This document shows, in pieces, positions 37,641 through 48,685 of a stretch of 64,000 bases of DNA. Made by a program: the position numbers and the translations under genes. Below the pieces are notes generated by a model that saw only the letters and a list, made by a program, of their open reading frames with translations, made no database searches and was not told the DNA's origin. Position 1 is the first letter of the stretch; each line of letters starts with the position of its first letter. The stretch is from Megascapheus bottae (lineage: Eukaryota > Chordata > Mammalia > Rodentia > Geomyidae), in assembly GCA_024803745.1 (NCBI GenBank), contig JANJXV010000016.1, positions 39,599,001 through 39,663,000 of the forward strand. The letters run 5' to 3'.

Positions 37641-39707
37641 AGTTGTATTTATATAAGGAAATTTGCATGACTGTAAAAACAATTTGAATTATTTTCTCTG
37701 CTGCAAAAAAAGAGCAATTATTCTACCACATTCTACCACAAATATTTAAAAGTATCTCTAAGTACTTCATATTGCACAAGTAATAACTTTCTACCTAAGA
37801 TGAAAAAATTCACATTCTGTTTTCTTTTCTCTTATTCTTTGAATAGGTAAGCAGATTTCTAGTAATACATATCTGGAATAAATTTCTACGATAAAGGTAT
37901 CAGAGTATTAGGAGGTACCACCATAATAGCACTTGGGTTTTGCTATTCTTGTTTTGTCTTGCTGTTTTTCATTATTGTTATTTTATGGTACTGTGATTTG
38001 AACATAATTCTTGATGACTTATATGCTTACCTGGTATTCTCCCACTTGAGCCATAGCTTCAACTGGAAAAATCGTTTGTAAACCAGTTTGTCTTGGACAT
38101 AACCTCCCTTAGTTTCCTCCATTCATATATATCATCTATCTACTCTTCCAGAAAAAAAAAAAGTGTCCAGTTCCCAGGGTAAAGAATTCCTCACTGAAAG
38201 CCTCCTGTATGGACCATTCTGAAGAGCTTCATGAAGGAAAAGGGTAAATGCTAGAAGAACTTTGCACCCACTGTTAAGACAACATTGTGTGTACAAGCAG
38301 GTATTATTAATGAACTGGCCACAGAATGCACTGCCCATACTCTATACATTTGGTTTGTTTTATGAGTTCTGTGTCTACCAAAGGAACTGGAAGCAAGGAG
38401 AAGAAATTGTGTCATGATTAGCTTGCTGTGTTTGTGTCCTAAACAACATTGTACAAGTTTCTTCAATAACAAGAATAATTTTGCTCCAGGAACAAACTGA
38501 AGTGTAAAAGCAGGCCCCTGTGTGGCGGGCCCTGGGGAAGAAATCGAATCTTCTGATAAGATGAGCTCCCTGTTGCTAGAAAATGTGTCTGTGTTTGCTG
38601 GTTTAGGTTCCTCTTTCCGCTTTAGAAGTGACCCAAACCACTGTTACTATTACATAATTAGTAAGAAAACAGGACTTGGTAAAGTAATTCCTGTGCCCAC
38701 ACACCATCTGGTAGAAAAGCCTAAACTCTAAATGTCCTATCATTAAACCAAATGGAGTGGACAAATCAATATGGAATAAAAACAAACAAAAAAATAACGT
38801 TGGCACAGAGATAGCTTTTCTAAATGACTTTTCTCATGCTGTACACGCTTAAGTTGATGTAAAACTTACGTACACATGCTGCCTCTGTGAAGAAAACCTA
38901 GAACTCTCTGTGGTTTCTCCATGGCATGTAGTTGACTATAAAATGGATAATTCAAATCTGCACTCAAATCTCACATTCTGTTATTTTTATTGATGTTTAT
39001 GACCACTCTGTTTACTTTTGATTAGCATTTTTATGGCCCGAGTTGTTCAGCCATGTATCAATAGGGCATTTTCATTTCCTCTGCAAAGACATGTTAATTT
39101 ATTTCATCAGCCCATTTATTAATTGCATTGCTAACTCTTTAATAATTTTAGGTTAGCCATATATTTTTTCAGAATTGACAAACTGTTTGCCACAGAGGCT
39201 ATACCACCTTGCATCCCCCAAAGGAATCCACAAGGCTTTTGAATTGCCCCCAATTCTAACTCTTTCAAATTTCTATAATATTATCTTCAAGTCGTTGTAA
39301 AAGTTGTTGCCATTCAACAAGTAATTTATGAATACAATTCATCTTCATCAGTGTCACCCATCTCTCTGAACCTACCCCAATCCTTACATTTCTTAATGTT
39401 ATAGTAAATACAATTCTTAACTGCATTTCTCCCCATCCTTCTTTTCGTTTATTTTCCTCTCCTTTTTGCCTCACTCCACCTCTTTCAAGTATTTGTTGAC
39501 TTGTACTTATTTTGTTGGACTTTGACTTTCAAAGGAAACACACTCCCTTGAATTTACTTTATTTAGGTTGGTACTTTCTTAATCACTTTCATAACAGCCA
39601 CCTGTGCACTTACAGGTTTATAGCTTCTACATATGAAGGAAACAATGATACCTCTGTCTCTCTGGGCCTGACTTACTTCATGCAATTCCTTTTCCAAATC
39701 ATTTTCT
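37641..39707. other. Unique DNA with one weak SINE trace
   Basis: 37985-38055 ('ggtactgtgatttgaac...cccacttgagccatag') may be a reverse SINE fragment. The rest is unrecognised. Confidence 0.4.
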
Positions 39708-39752
39708 TTTCTTTTCTTTCTTTCTTTCTTTCTTTTTCTTTCTTTCTCTTTG
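39708..39752 (+). repeat. (TTTC)n tract
   Basis: About 45 bp of imperfect TTTC repeats. Confidence 0.9.
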
Positions 39753-40416
39753 TTAATTATCTTTAAGTATTACAAAAAGGAGTTGACAGTGTGTACAGGA
39801 AAGTGAAGAATGAAAAATAATTACTGACAGATGACAGACCAGTGGTCCAACAGAAGAGTAAAATAGTATACGTACAGATTTTTGGTTTTTGTTTATGTTT
39901 TGGTTTTTGAGAGATTAAATAATACTCAATTGATTGTAGCTATTGATGAACATATGTATACTCTCTTGTATCCATGCTAATCACATCTCAGCAAAACTAT
40001 GAAATTCTTTCGTATTGTAGAGTGCTTTTGTGCACTTTTCAGACACGATATAAACCCTCATTCTCATTACTACACATTTTCCTCAGTGACAGTTTTACAG
40101 AACTGCAACTGGTTTAAAGTTCTCAATTTCTAGCACTCTAGTTTTTCATGTTCACTTTTGTGTCTAGAATCATCTGAAGAAAACAATACCTACTTCCAGG
40201 TTTGATGTGCTCTACCACATCTGGATGCAGACAAAGGATTAACTATAATGAGGTATTTACCATGGCACCCAGAGCTCTCTGCTCATGCACCAGAACTGGC
40301 AGACATCTTAACTATTTCATGTTACTCTCTCATATGTCTGCATCATCTCCATGATGGGTAACTCAGGTCACCATCTATAGAAAACCAAGCACCTTTCAAT
40401 AAAATAAGAGATGTTA
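39753..40416. other. Unique DNA
   Basis: No supported feature. Confidence 0.4.
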
Positions 40417-40478
40417 ACACACACACATACATACATACATACATACATACATACATACATACATACATACACACACAC
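40417..40478 (+). repeat. (AC)/(ATAC)n microsatellite
   Basis: AC repeats pass into about eleven ATAC units and back to AC. Confidence 0.95.
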
Positions 40479-40664
40479 TCATCACACACATACACATCAG
40501 CAGGTATTTGCATGTACACATATAAAAGCATTTACATGCTTTATATTTAGAAGCCTTTTTACACAAAGTCTATTAGCAAAAAAAATTAATTATTTGTTTC
40601 CTTTAGAGACTCTAGAAGTTAAAGATCAAAGATATTACTGGCTCCAATTAACAAAATACATAGT

Positions 40665-40850
40665 ATGTCAGGCAGGGCAATTATTGTGATTCTAGCTGTT
40701 CAGGAAGCAGAGAGAAAAGGGAAGGGTTCCAAGCCTAGCCATGACTGAATACAAGACCCTACCTGAAAAACAGTCTAAACTCAGAAGGCTTGGAGGAATT
40801 GCTAAGGGGGTGGTGTTGAGTTTTGAATTCAATTCTCCCTGTCAAATAAT
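40665..40850 (+). repeat. B1-like composite SINE, diverged
   Basis: 'ggcagggcaattattgtgattctagctgttcaggaagcag...ccaagcctagccatgactgaatacaagacc...ttgaattcaattctccctgtc'. Confidence 0.6.
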
Positions 40851-40872
40851 GAATAATAGATAAGTATTATTG

Positions 40873-41069
40873 AGATAGATAGATAGATAGATAGATGATA
40901 ATTAAACAGATATATATGGATATATAGATATATAGAGAGAGATTGGCTTATTAATTGATAGATGTCAAACAAAAAGGTGGACAGACAAATAAACATTGAT
41001 GACAGAAAGATGATAGCTAGATTAGAGAGACGAATGATTAGACTGACGAATAATAGATAATACACAAAC

Positions 41070-41119
<50 letters not shown>
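40873..41119 (+). repeat. GATA-repeat cluster
   Basis: Two (GATA)n blocks, 40873-40896 and 41070-41119, separated by degenerate ATAG-like sequence. Confidence 0.9.
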
Positions 41120-42975
41120 GAAAACAAAAATAAGGACAAATATATGTATTTATCTTTACCAGTGTCTTCAATGGAATGGGGTCATTATTACTGTATTTAA
41201 AAAAAATACAAATCGAGAGAATGAAAGAAGTAGCTGTTATAACAAAACTGTGACAAGATAGAACTCATCAGGATTTAGATACAAGAATGTGAACTTTTAA
41301 AAAAATACTTATACTGTACCATGGAATGAAAGAAGTATGCCTGCCTGTAGAGACAGAAAATGGAATGCCTCTATAATTGCTCTGTTATTTATTACATAAT
41401 CCTTTTAGCTATTATTCTAAAAGGAAATCTTTTTCTGCAGAACTTGAAATGAGGAAGAGGAAATTTTTCAAGTTGTATTATTTGTATTTGTGGTGGAGCA
41501 AACCTGTCAGAGTGAACATTCCTCTTATTGAATAATAAGAGTAAAAATTATCAGAACACAATCACAAGTGAGAAAATGATGGGACTTTAAAAGATATTTC
41601 TACTCAGCACAATGAAATAGTAAAGATGAAAATACTTACACAAAGCCTTCAGCAAGGATGCTTAATTGTGGACTATATATTAGATATGTAAATAGTTGTA
41701 TCTAAATTAATGAGTCTTCTAGATAAAAAATAGCATGCATAAAAATCTTCTGAGATTATTAGTGAATCTTCTGTAAAGGATTCTGAGATGAGAGACGCAG
41801 AGAAAGACTCCAGATAAATTCAAGTAGATTGCAAGCCCCTTATTCTGAAAAGGCAATGACTCTTCCTCAATATTTGGAATATATTTGTGTGTTAAAATCA
41901 ACTAAAAAGACTAATAACGATGTTATTTAAAATTGAGATTTGGGTACGACATAATTCTCTTTATGTGAAAAATTTAATGCTTAATTATGTTTCAAAGAAA
42001 GATTAAATGCCATGATTTCAAACAATTTTTTCCTTCTGAAATGTAAGAGGTATTAGAGCTATATTATCTTATTTTAGTTATCTGAAACATTTATACTCAT
42101 CAGCAATTCATATTTCCTTTCTCTTGCTACCTTTCCTTATATTCATTATATTATGAAAATATAAACAGGGAACCATTCCATGTGAAGCAGGACAGTTATA
42201 TCAAAATATATAATTTGTGTCACAACATGAAAATCAATCATTGGCGTTTGATGTTCTCCAGGGACTTGGTTTAAATTATTATAGTTAGAAAAGTTGTGCC
42301 TACAGCACCCCCTAAAGCACTGACCTGGAGTTGCAATGCTGTTCAATCTGCAAATACTGGACAGTGAGTGATACTTGCAAGATATTGTTCTGAAAATGAA
42401 CTTTACAGCTTGGGGGTAGGGTGGGGAGTGAGGGGGAGGAGAAAGTGGGAGAAAAATGGGGAAGGATTCACAGTGTTCATGAAGAAACATACATAAGTAC
42501 CTCACCTTGAAAATTAAATTAAATTAAAAATCAATTACTATCATGATGCTCCTGATTTGTTGTAGCACGTCTACATCTTGTTCGAACTGCAGATTCAGAA
42601 CACCAAAATTTCTAGTAGCCTGGAATTTCTTGTGCTTTTTGTATTCATGTGAATTTTTATTCATGCTGCAAGCAGTGCAGGACAAAATTATTCTTAACAA
42701 CATTTTACACATCTCAGAACACATCATTTGACTCGTGGTATTGCAATACATAGTGTAAAAACCTACCCATGCATCAATGAAGCTGCATCATCCAAATATT
42801 AACTGTTACTTTCATCTATCAAAATTCAAGAAAAATACTGTGAAATTTCTGTGGCATTCATGGATTTACTCAAGCATGCCAACTTTCCCTGATACTCTCT
42901 TCAGCTGCGTTTAGCTCTGCTTATTGGAATTTTATTGATGAATCTTATGTTGTCACGGAATCCCTCACTTCTGCA
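41120..42975. other. Unique AT-rich DNA with one G-rich tract
   Basis: 42412-42463 has repeated runs of three to five G. Nothing else recognised. Confidence 0.45.
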
Positions 42976-43075
42976 TACACTGCCAGCTCTGTGGGTGGCT
43001 GGAGCAGGAAGATCCTGAGCTCAAGGCTAGCTTGGGCAATCTAGACACTGTTATCTTATTTAAAACATAATTTAA
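42976..43075 (+). repeat. B1-like monomer
   Basis: 'actgccagctctgtgggtggctggagcaggaagatcctgagctcaaggctagcttgggcaatctag' is a typical 7SL-derived core. Confidence 0.65.
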
Positions 43076-43629
43076 TCCCCACTTTCTGATATTAATGCCA
43101 ACATTCCATCCAGATTTTGAAAGCATTTTTCTATTCTCATCACTTGCCATTTCTTCCTTTACCGGGGTCTTTGGTTATTATTCTTTTGATCAGGTCAGTG
43201 GTCATTCTCACATTAAGAACCTTCTTCCTGGAAGCTCCCAGGACCCCCAGTGTGGGTGGCGTTGTACATTTTGAGTCTGGAGGTTTCATCTCCTTGTGAG
43301 GTTGGGGAAAGCCACGTCTAGAGAAGGTGCTGGCTGTGCGAGGCTCACTTCTAGCCCTGGGTCTGCCTCCTCACATGGTTTGTTGTGGGTTTGGAAGGAT
43401 GCAAATAGATTATATTGCCTTAAACAGAAGCATGTATTATGTTTATTGATAGTCTAGTAACATCTCATTAATAAACTTTGATCTTTTCCAAGTACTGTAA
43501 TCAAGTAGTGCTTAATATTTCTAAACAAAGAAACAGCAACTCATTAAAGAAATAAATGAGCAGCACCTAAGTGATCTGGGAAATCCATAAAGAGGAGTTG
43601 AGAGGAATAGATTTCTCTCATTCAAATGA
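43076..43629. other. Unique DNA
   Basis: No supported feature. Confidence 0.4.
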
Positions 43630-43975
43630 AAGATTATCCTCACCTGTGGCTTTTTACTGCACGCCCTATACTGCACATAGCTATTCAATGCAGTGTGGGA
43701 AGAAATTTGGAAAACAGAAACACTTTCCACAATCTAATTTTTAATGAGGTATGGTCAGCAATTGCTTGGAAAAGCAAAAAGGTTTTAGATTTTGAAAAAA
43801 AATACATGCAAGTACCTTTTGAGTATATGGTTAGCTTTATAGAAAAATCAAGCTAGAATCCGTGAACACAAATGTACGATTGGTTTTCACATGAAGAGTC
43901 AGGTCTCCGGGTGAGGAGAAAATGTGCTGTGGACACTGTGGGCATGTATTCCCCAGGGTGTATTTCCGAGCCATG
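43630..43975 (+). pseudogene. Decayed C2H2 zinc-finger array fragment (tentative)
   Basis: C2H2 fingers of Kruppel type repeat every 28 codons as (HTGEKPY)xCxxCGKxF...LxxHxxxH. Seen here in + frames: MQCGKKF at 43688-43708; a finger tail HMKS at 43888-43899; then, after small frameshifts, a linker-like PGEEKM and CCGHCGHVF at 43907-43951, with CxxC cysteine codons at 43928 and 43937. The spacing between the two CG(K/H)xF cores is 243 bp, against 252 bp for exactly three finger repeats. Frames are broken by stops and indels, so nothing functional is encoded. The likely source is an old piece of a KRAB/ZNF-type gene, but homology is inferred from short motifs only. It is followed by a GC-rich unique block. 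Confidence 0.35.
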
Positions 43976-45470
43976 CCCTCATTTTTGGAAACCACGTGGC
44001 ACCAAATAATTCTCCATAAAACACTGACCTTGGACATCCTTGCCCCAAGCCACCATCACTACTTCCAGCACAAACACAACATCCTCAGTCTCTGCCTCCC
44101 ACTGAGGACCCTTTCCATTTCATTTTCCTCATTTTTCACAGAGTCAGCAACCAGCAGGTGCCTTGGGCTGGTTCATGACAGGTGAAGAACAATCCAGAAG
44201 GTGGGGTCTCCACCTGAAAAGGCTGGCCCCTCTCACTCAGCCTCTCCTGGAGATGTGTGCCATTCACTCCGAATCTCCTGTTGATGTCCAGGTGTCGTTC
44301 TGTGACCTTCTTAGAAGTCCCTGGGCTCCTGCGATCCGCAGGGCTGCGCTGGCGGTCGGGAATGTGTGTTTCTCTCACCGTCGACCCTGTCTTCCTGACC
44401 ATCGCCTCCTCTTGAAGCGCAAGCCCCGGAATTATTGCTCCGAATAGGGTGGAAAATACACATGGTTAAATTCCTGCTACCACTTTTTTTTTTACTTTCT
44501 TGTAAAAACAAAGTTCCTTGTTGACGTCTTCTTTTATTTGTCTCTATTTCTGGGCAGTGGCAAGTCTCTCACTCAACTGAGCAAAATCTGATTCCAAAGC
44601 AGATCTTTTTTCCTCCCCTAACATGGTTATTTCTCTCCATCTAGTGGTGGATCTGAAGTAAGCACTCTCCTTAGCGTCCTGGCTGCTTCTGATTTCTTTT
44701 TTTTAAAATATATTTTTATTGTAATTAATAGAAGGGTTACATGACATTTGCCAGATAGAAGGTGCATTGATTCATATACACTGATACCCTTTCTCATGTC
44801 TTCTGATTTCTGATCTGTACAGCATGTTTTTTGGTGGATGATAACACTCACACCTGCCCATGAGAGTAGCACCCAACAAAAAACACATCGGGGACTGGGA
44901 AAGGCTGGTAATCATGTCCACAACGTCCCTGTCCACAGCCCCGGGTCCTCAGTTCTTACCTGCACAAGAATGCAGCCAGGATGGAGGAGTCACATGCTTC
45001 TCCACCACCATCAGGCTGGAGAACGCACCAGGTCTACCTGCTCAGCATGTCCCCCGGTGGTTTATAAGAATGCCCCCCCCACCCTGCGCACACCCCAGCA
45101 TCCACAGTGAGGGTCCTGTGTCCGTGGGGGGGGCACCATGGGAGAAGCGCAGCCTTCAGCGCTGGGAGGGAGAGAGAGGTCTTCCACCCTGGGGAGAGAA
45201 GCCCCAGGACACAGTGGGTCCCTGGGACTCTCCTTGGCTGGATGTGACCCACCACTGCAGGTCTGCCCAGCCCAGACGACTGCAGCTGCCAAAAGCCAGG
45301 ACCAGGGAACCACGGGTCAAGTTCACAGTGACCCCAAACCTACCCTGTCCTGCCTGAGCTCAGCGGGCTGGGCTGGTGAGAGTGACACATCCTTCATCTT
45401 TGTCAGATGTTATGCTGGAATCTCTTTCAATACACTGGATGGACGAATGTGTATCTAATAATATCTGTTT
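43976..45470. other. GC-rich unique block interrupted by an L1 mini-insertion
   Basis: GC content and CpGs rise, most strongly at 44130-44450 and 44880-45380. Open frames occur on both strands (the longest is 165 codons, + strand, 44860-45357), which is expected of GC-rich DNA; none shows a domain or biased composition I recognise. It may be the remnant of a CpG island or of the 3' part of the zinc-finger sequence immediately before it. Confidence 0.3.
44686..44811 (-). mobile_element. Very short L1 3'-end insertion with target-site duplication
   Basis: About 102 bp of L1 tail (poly-T, 'attgtaattaatagaagggttacatgacatttgccagatagaaggtgcattga...ccctttctcatgt') is flanked by the exact 12-bp duplication cttctgatttct at 44686-44697 and 44800-44811. 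Confidence 0.92.
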
Positions 45471-47057
45471 TATGACTGATAGAAGTATGAAATGTGGACA
45501 CAAATTAAATACTTTGTACTTTTGATATGTCTATATTGTTTTTATATTATGTTATTTGGTAAGCTGTTTCAAGAAAGAAGTTGCCACACAGCAAAGTATG
45601 CGGTGATGACCATCAATCTTGATCAATGTCACTATTTTTATCATTCTTCCACATCCCTGCCAGCCCCATCTGTCCCTCCACATTCTTAATTTTGTAGGGT
45701 ATGCATTGAATTTTATTACTTCCTCTCTTCCATTTTCAAAGAATACAGTCATTTTTAACAAGGACAAAATAAACTTCCATGTTCAATGAGATAAATTATG
45801 GTGGTGCGATGCTATCTTACAAATGAAACTTCACACGTAGTACTCTGGAACAGTGTTTGTCTAGTCTAAAATTTGGTTCACGTATAGCGGATAAAAATGA
45901 ATGAAACCCCACCATTAGCAATGGTGGGATGGTAGCTTCAGTTTGGTGAACGCAGGTAAGCAACACATGTGAATGTCACAGCCACATCTCGGGATTGATC
46001 TAAGTCCACACAAAGATCCCTGGAACACACCAAGGTTACACCATTTTCCCAAGGTCACAAAAATTGCTGGAATAAAGTTAACATTTCAAATTTTGCTCTA
46101 TTTGAACAGTGGGATTTTAACTGTATGTTTATAACTGTCAAAATTAGAATTGACCTTGTGAAGTAAAAGCAAATTATATTTTGCTGGCTCAGGTCAGGTA
46201 TTCTTTTTAAATTTAAAAATAAATATAATAATTTGCAGGCCAATATTTTACTTGAAAACCATCATGACTAAAGCCTTTCATTTAGCAGTGACCCAGTACA
46301 ACCTGCAAAGACACTGGCCTGCAGGTTGCTTTGCTTCTTCAGTCTGCTTCCTCCCCTGCATCTCAGCCCCAGGTTCTGGTAAAATAGCATCCCATCCCGA
46401 GCTGGGAAACCAGCCTAACACCTGAACCAGTGGAGATATTGTGCATGGAAGCCATAATCACATGGAAGTAAATATTTTATGAACCAAGTCATTAAATGTT
46501 TAGGTCCCTGTCACCATTCCCCAAATAAAAGGTCTCAGTACTCTCATCAAGAGAGAAGAATTCATGTTGCACTGCAGAATGACACAGTAAGAAACACAAG
46601 GTGGGGTCCTATAGGGACGATTAAAATGGATAAGTTGGATAATGATTTCCTAAGTTCAATTTAATTGTGGTTGGTGGGAAAGGAGATGAAGACTCAGACA
46701 ACTTGATTTATGTGCTGTAAAATGCTGTTTTAAAATAGGATACACTGTGAACTGTATTTCTGAGAAACTCTTTGGGATTCCCAGTGAGATGGGCTTGCTT
46801 TATGCCAGGGAAGCTTGACAGTAAACCCGTGCTATTAATCTAGAGAACAGCAAGTAATTACACCCAGAGACTTGTAACTTTTATATGAAATGTCATCAAT
46901 AAAAATGAACGCTTTGGTAATGTGAAATGTTATGTCTTCATAAATTTAGAGCTCTTTTGGCCGTTAATTATTTGAACGGAATGCTAGATTTTTCTGAACT
47001 ACCATTTTGCTTTATTTGACAATACCAACTTTATTTAGGAAATAAAAAACCTGTAGA
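45471..47057. other. Unique DNA
   Basis: No supported feature. Confidence 0.45.
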
Positions 47058-47276
47058 TTATTATCCAGGTAGCCACTGTTCACAGCTCTAATCCTAGGGT
47101 GCTGAGATCTGAGGATTATTACTTAAAGCCATCCAGGACACAAGAGTCTATGAGCCTCTTATTGTTAGTTAACCATCAAAATGCCAAAAGTGGAGCTGTG
47201 ATTCATTGGTAGAGCACTAACCTTGAGCAAATAAAGCTCAGCAGAGACAGCGATCTGGCCCTGAGTTCAAACCCCA

Positions 47277-47307
<31 letters not shown>

Positions 47308-47308
47308 T
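47058..47308 (+). repeat. B1/Geo composite SINE with a (CA)n tail
   Basis: 'gtagccactgttcacagctctaatcctagggtgctgagatctgagg...ttagttaaccatcaaaatgccaaaagtggagctgtgattcattggtagagcac...ggccctgagttcaaaccccaggac' leads straight into (AC)n at 47279-47308. Confidence 0.88.
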
Positions 47309-48359
47309 TCAAGATTAGTTTTAAAGAATGGGAGGTACTTTCTAGGAGACCCCATGTTGAAAGCTGGAAGAAGAACAACAATGTAAATTATACTTTTAGT
47401 AATAGCGTTTCACAATTTTACATGTGGTAGAGTTTTTAATGGTATACAATCTAAGGCCAGAATATGAGTGTACCTTAGCACACATACACGTGCACAAGTG
47501 ACTTAGCCTTTCCCTGCCCCTGCTTCCTCCCCTGCACCTCTCTCTATTGTTGAGAAAAGACAGACTGGACTTTTTCCCCTGTAGGACATTAATAATGGAA
47601 TAAGGTAGTGGGTCTGTTATTGTCGCTTGATTATTGATTCGCCTTTGCCTTTTCACTTCTGGATGCAGACAAGAAAAGAGAATTTTGAACTAGAATTTAG
47701 AATTCAAATTTCAAATTTGCATGAGACTATAGGCATACTTCTGATTGTTTGCTGCTGAGCCAGCAAACTGAACAGGAGTGCTGAATTCCACCTCATTGGC
47801 AAACTTTCCAAGGCTTCATTCTGACTCCTTTGAGTCTGAGAAAAACAGCCGCTGTTGATCAGCAGTGAGAGTTCTCTTTTTACCTCCCAGCACTCTATTT
47901 TGTTCACTTTGATTTACATGTTCAGGCTGTGAAGTCTGCATTAACTTTGTTCTTTTTACTCCGCTGGGGGTGGGAATCAAAATGTTTTGCTCTTTAGTCA
48001 CTAGCCCCTTGCTTCTTTGAACTGAATGTGACTTGCCTGAGTTCAGACCCCTGGATCCACCAAAAAAACAGCAAAAGAAGTGTTTTTTTCCCAAATTTCT
48101 GTTCAATGGTGCGATTCTAAATGTAACCAACAGATGGCAACATTCCACCATTAATCAGACAGGATCGGTGCACATCTCATCTATTATGCTCTCCAGAAGA
48201 TCCTAGTAAATTCATGGGCCATTGAGGAAAACCAATCGTAGAAAAGATAGTGTTGATATTTCACCATAAAATTGTAGTGATCCAACCAGTACTTAACTAC
48301 TCTCAATTGTAATTAAAAAGCCACCATAAAGGGTAATTGCTAGGGTGGAGATGTAGGTG
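47309..48359. other. Unique DNA
   Basis: No supported feature. Confidence 0.4.
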
Positions 48360-48538
48360 AACAGCCAAAGAGGGAGAAGAGAATGAGAGAGTAGAGAAAG
48401 GAGAAAAGAAGAGAGGTGAGAGGAGGAGAGAAAGTGAGAGAAGGGAGACGAGAATAAAAATGAGAGGATTGATAGAGGAGAGTAAGAGAGAAGAGCGATG
48501 AGATAGAGGAAATGAGAGAGAGAGCGCGCAACAGAGAA

Positions 48539-48571
<33 letters not shown>

Positions 48572-48639
48572 CAGAGACAGAGAGACAGAGACAGAGAGAC
48601 AGAGACAGAGAGACAGAGACAGAGAGTCAGGGAAGGAGG

Positions 48640-48673
<34 letters not shown>

Positions 48674-48685
48674 GACAGAGAGTGA
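48360..48685 (+). repeat. Long polypurine tract with GA and GACA repeats
   Basis: About 320 bp that is almost entirely A and G. It begins as irregular GAGA/GGAGA sequence and becomes (GACAGA)n and (GACA)n. Confidence 0.95.

Noticed and set aside
40417..41119. Regularly spaced short repeats that could suggest an array
   Set aside because: ATAC and GATA microsatellites, not spacer-separated repeats. There is no CRISPR in this eukaryotic DNA.
43837..44037. Minus-strand CPQCPQHIF...LH peptide resembling a zinc finger
   Set aside because: The plus-strand reading at the same place fits the finger linker and CxxCGxxF better; the minus reading is likely its mirror.
44860..45357. 165-codon plus-strand open frame, longest in the window
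   Set aside because: It lies in GC-rich DNA where stops are rare. Overlapping frames on both strands are also open, and the peptide resembles nothing I know.
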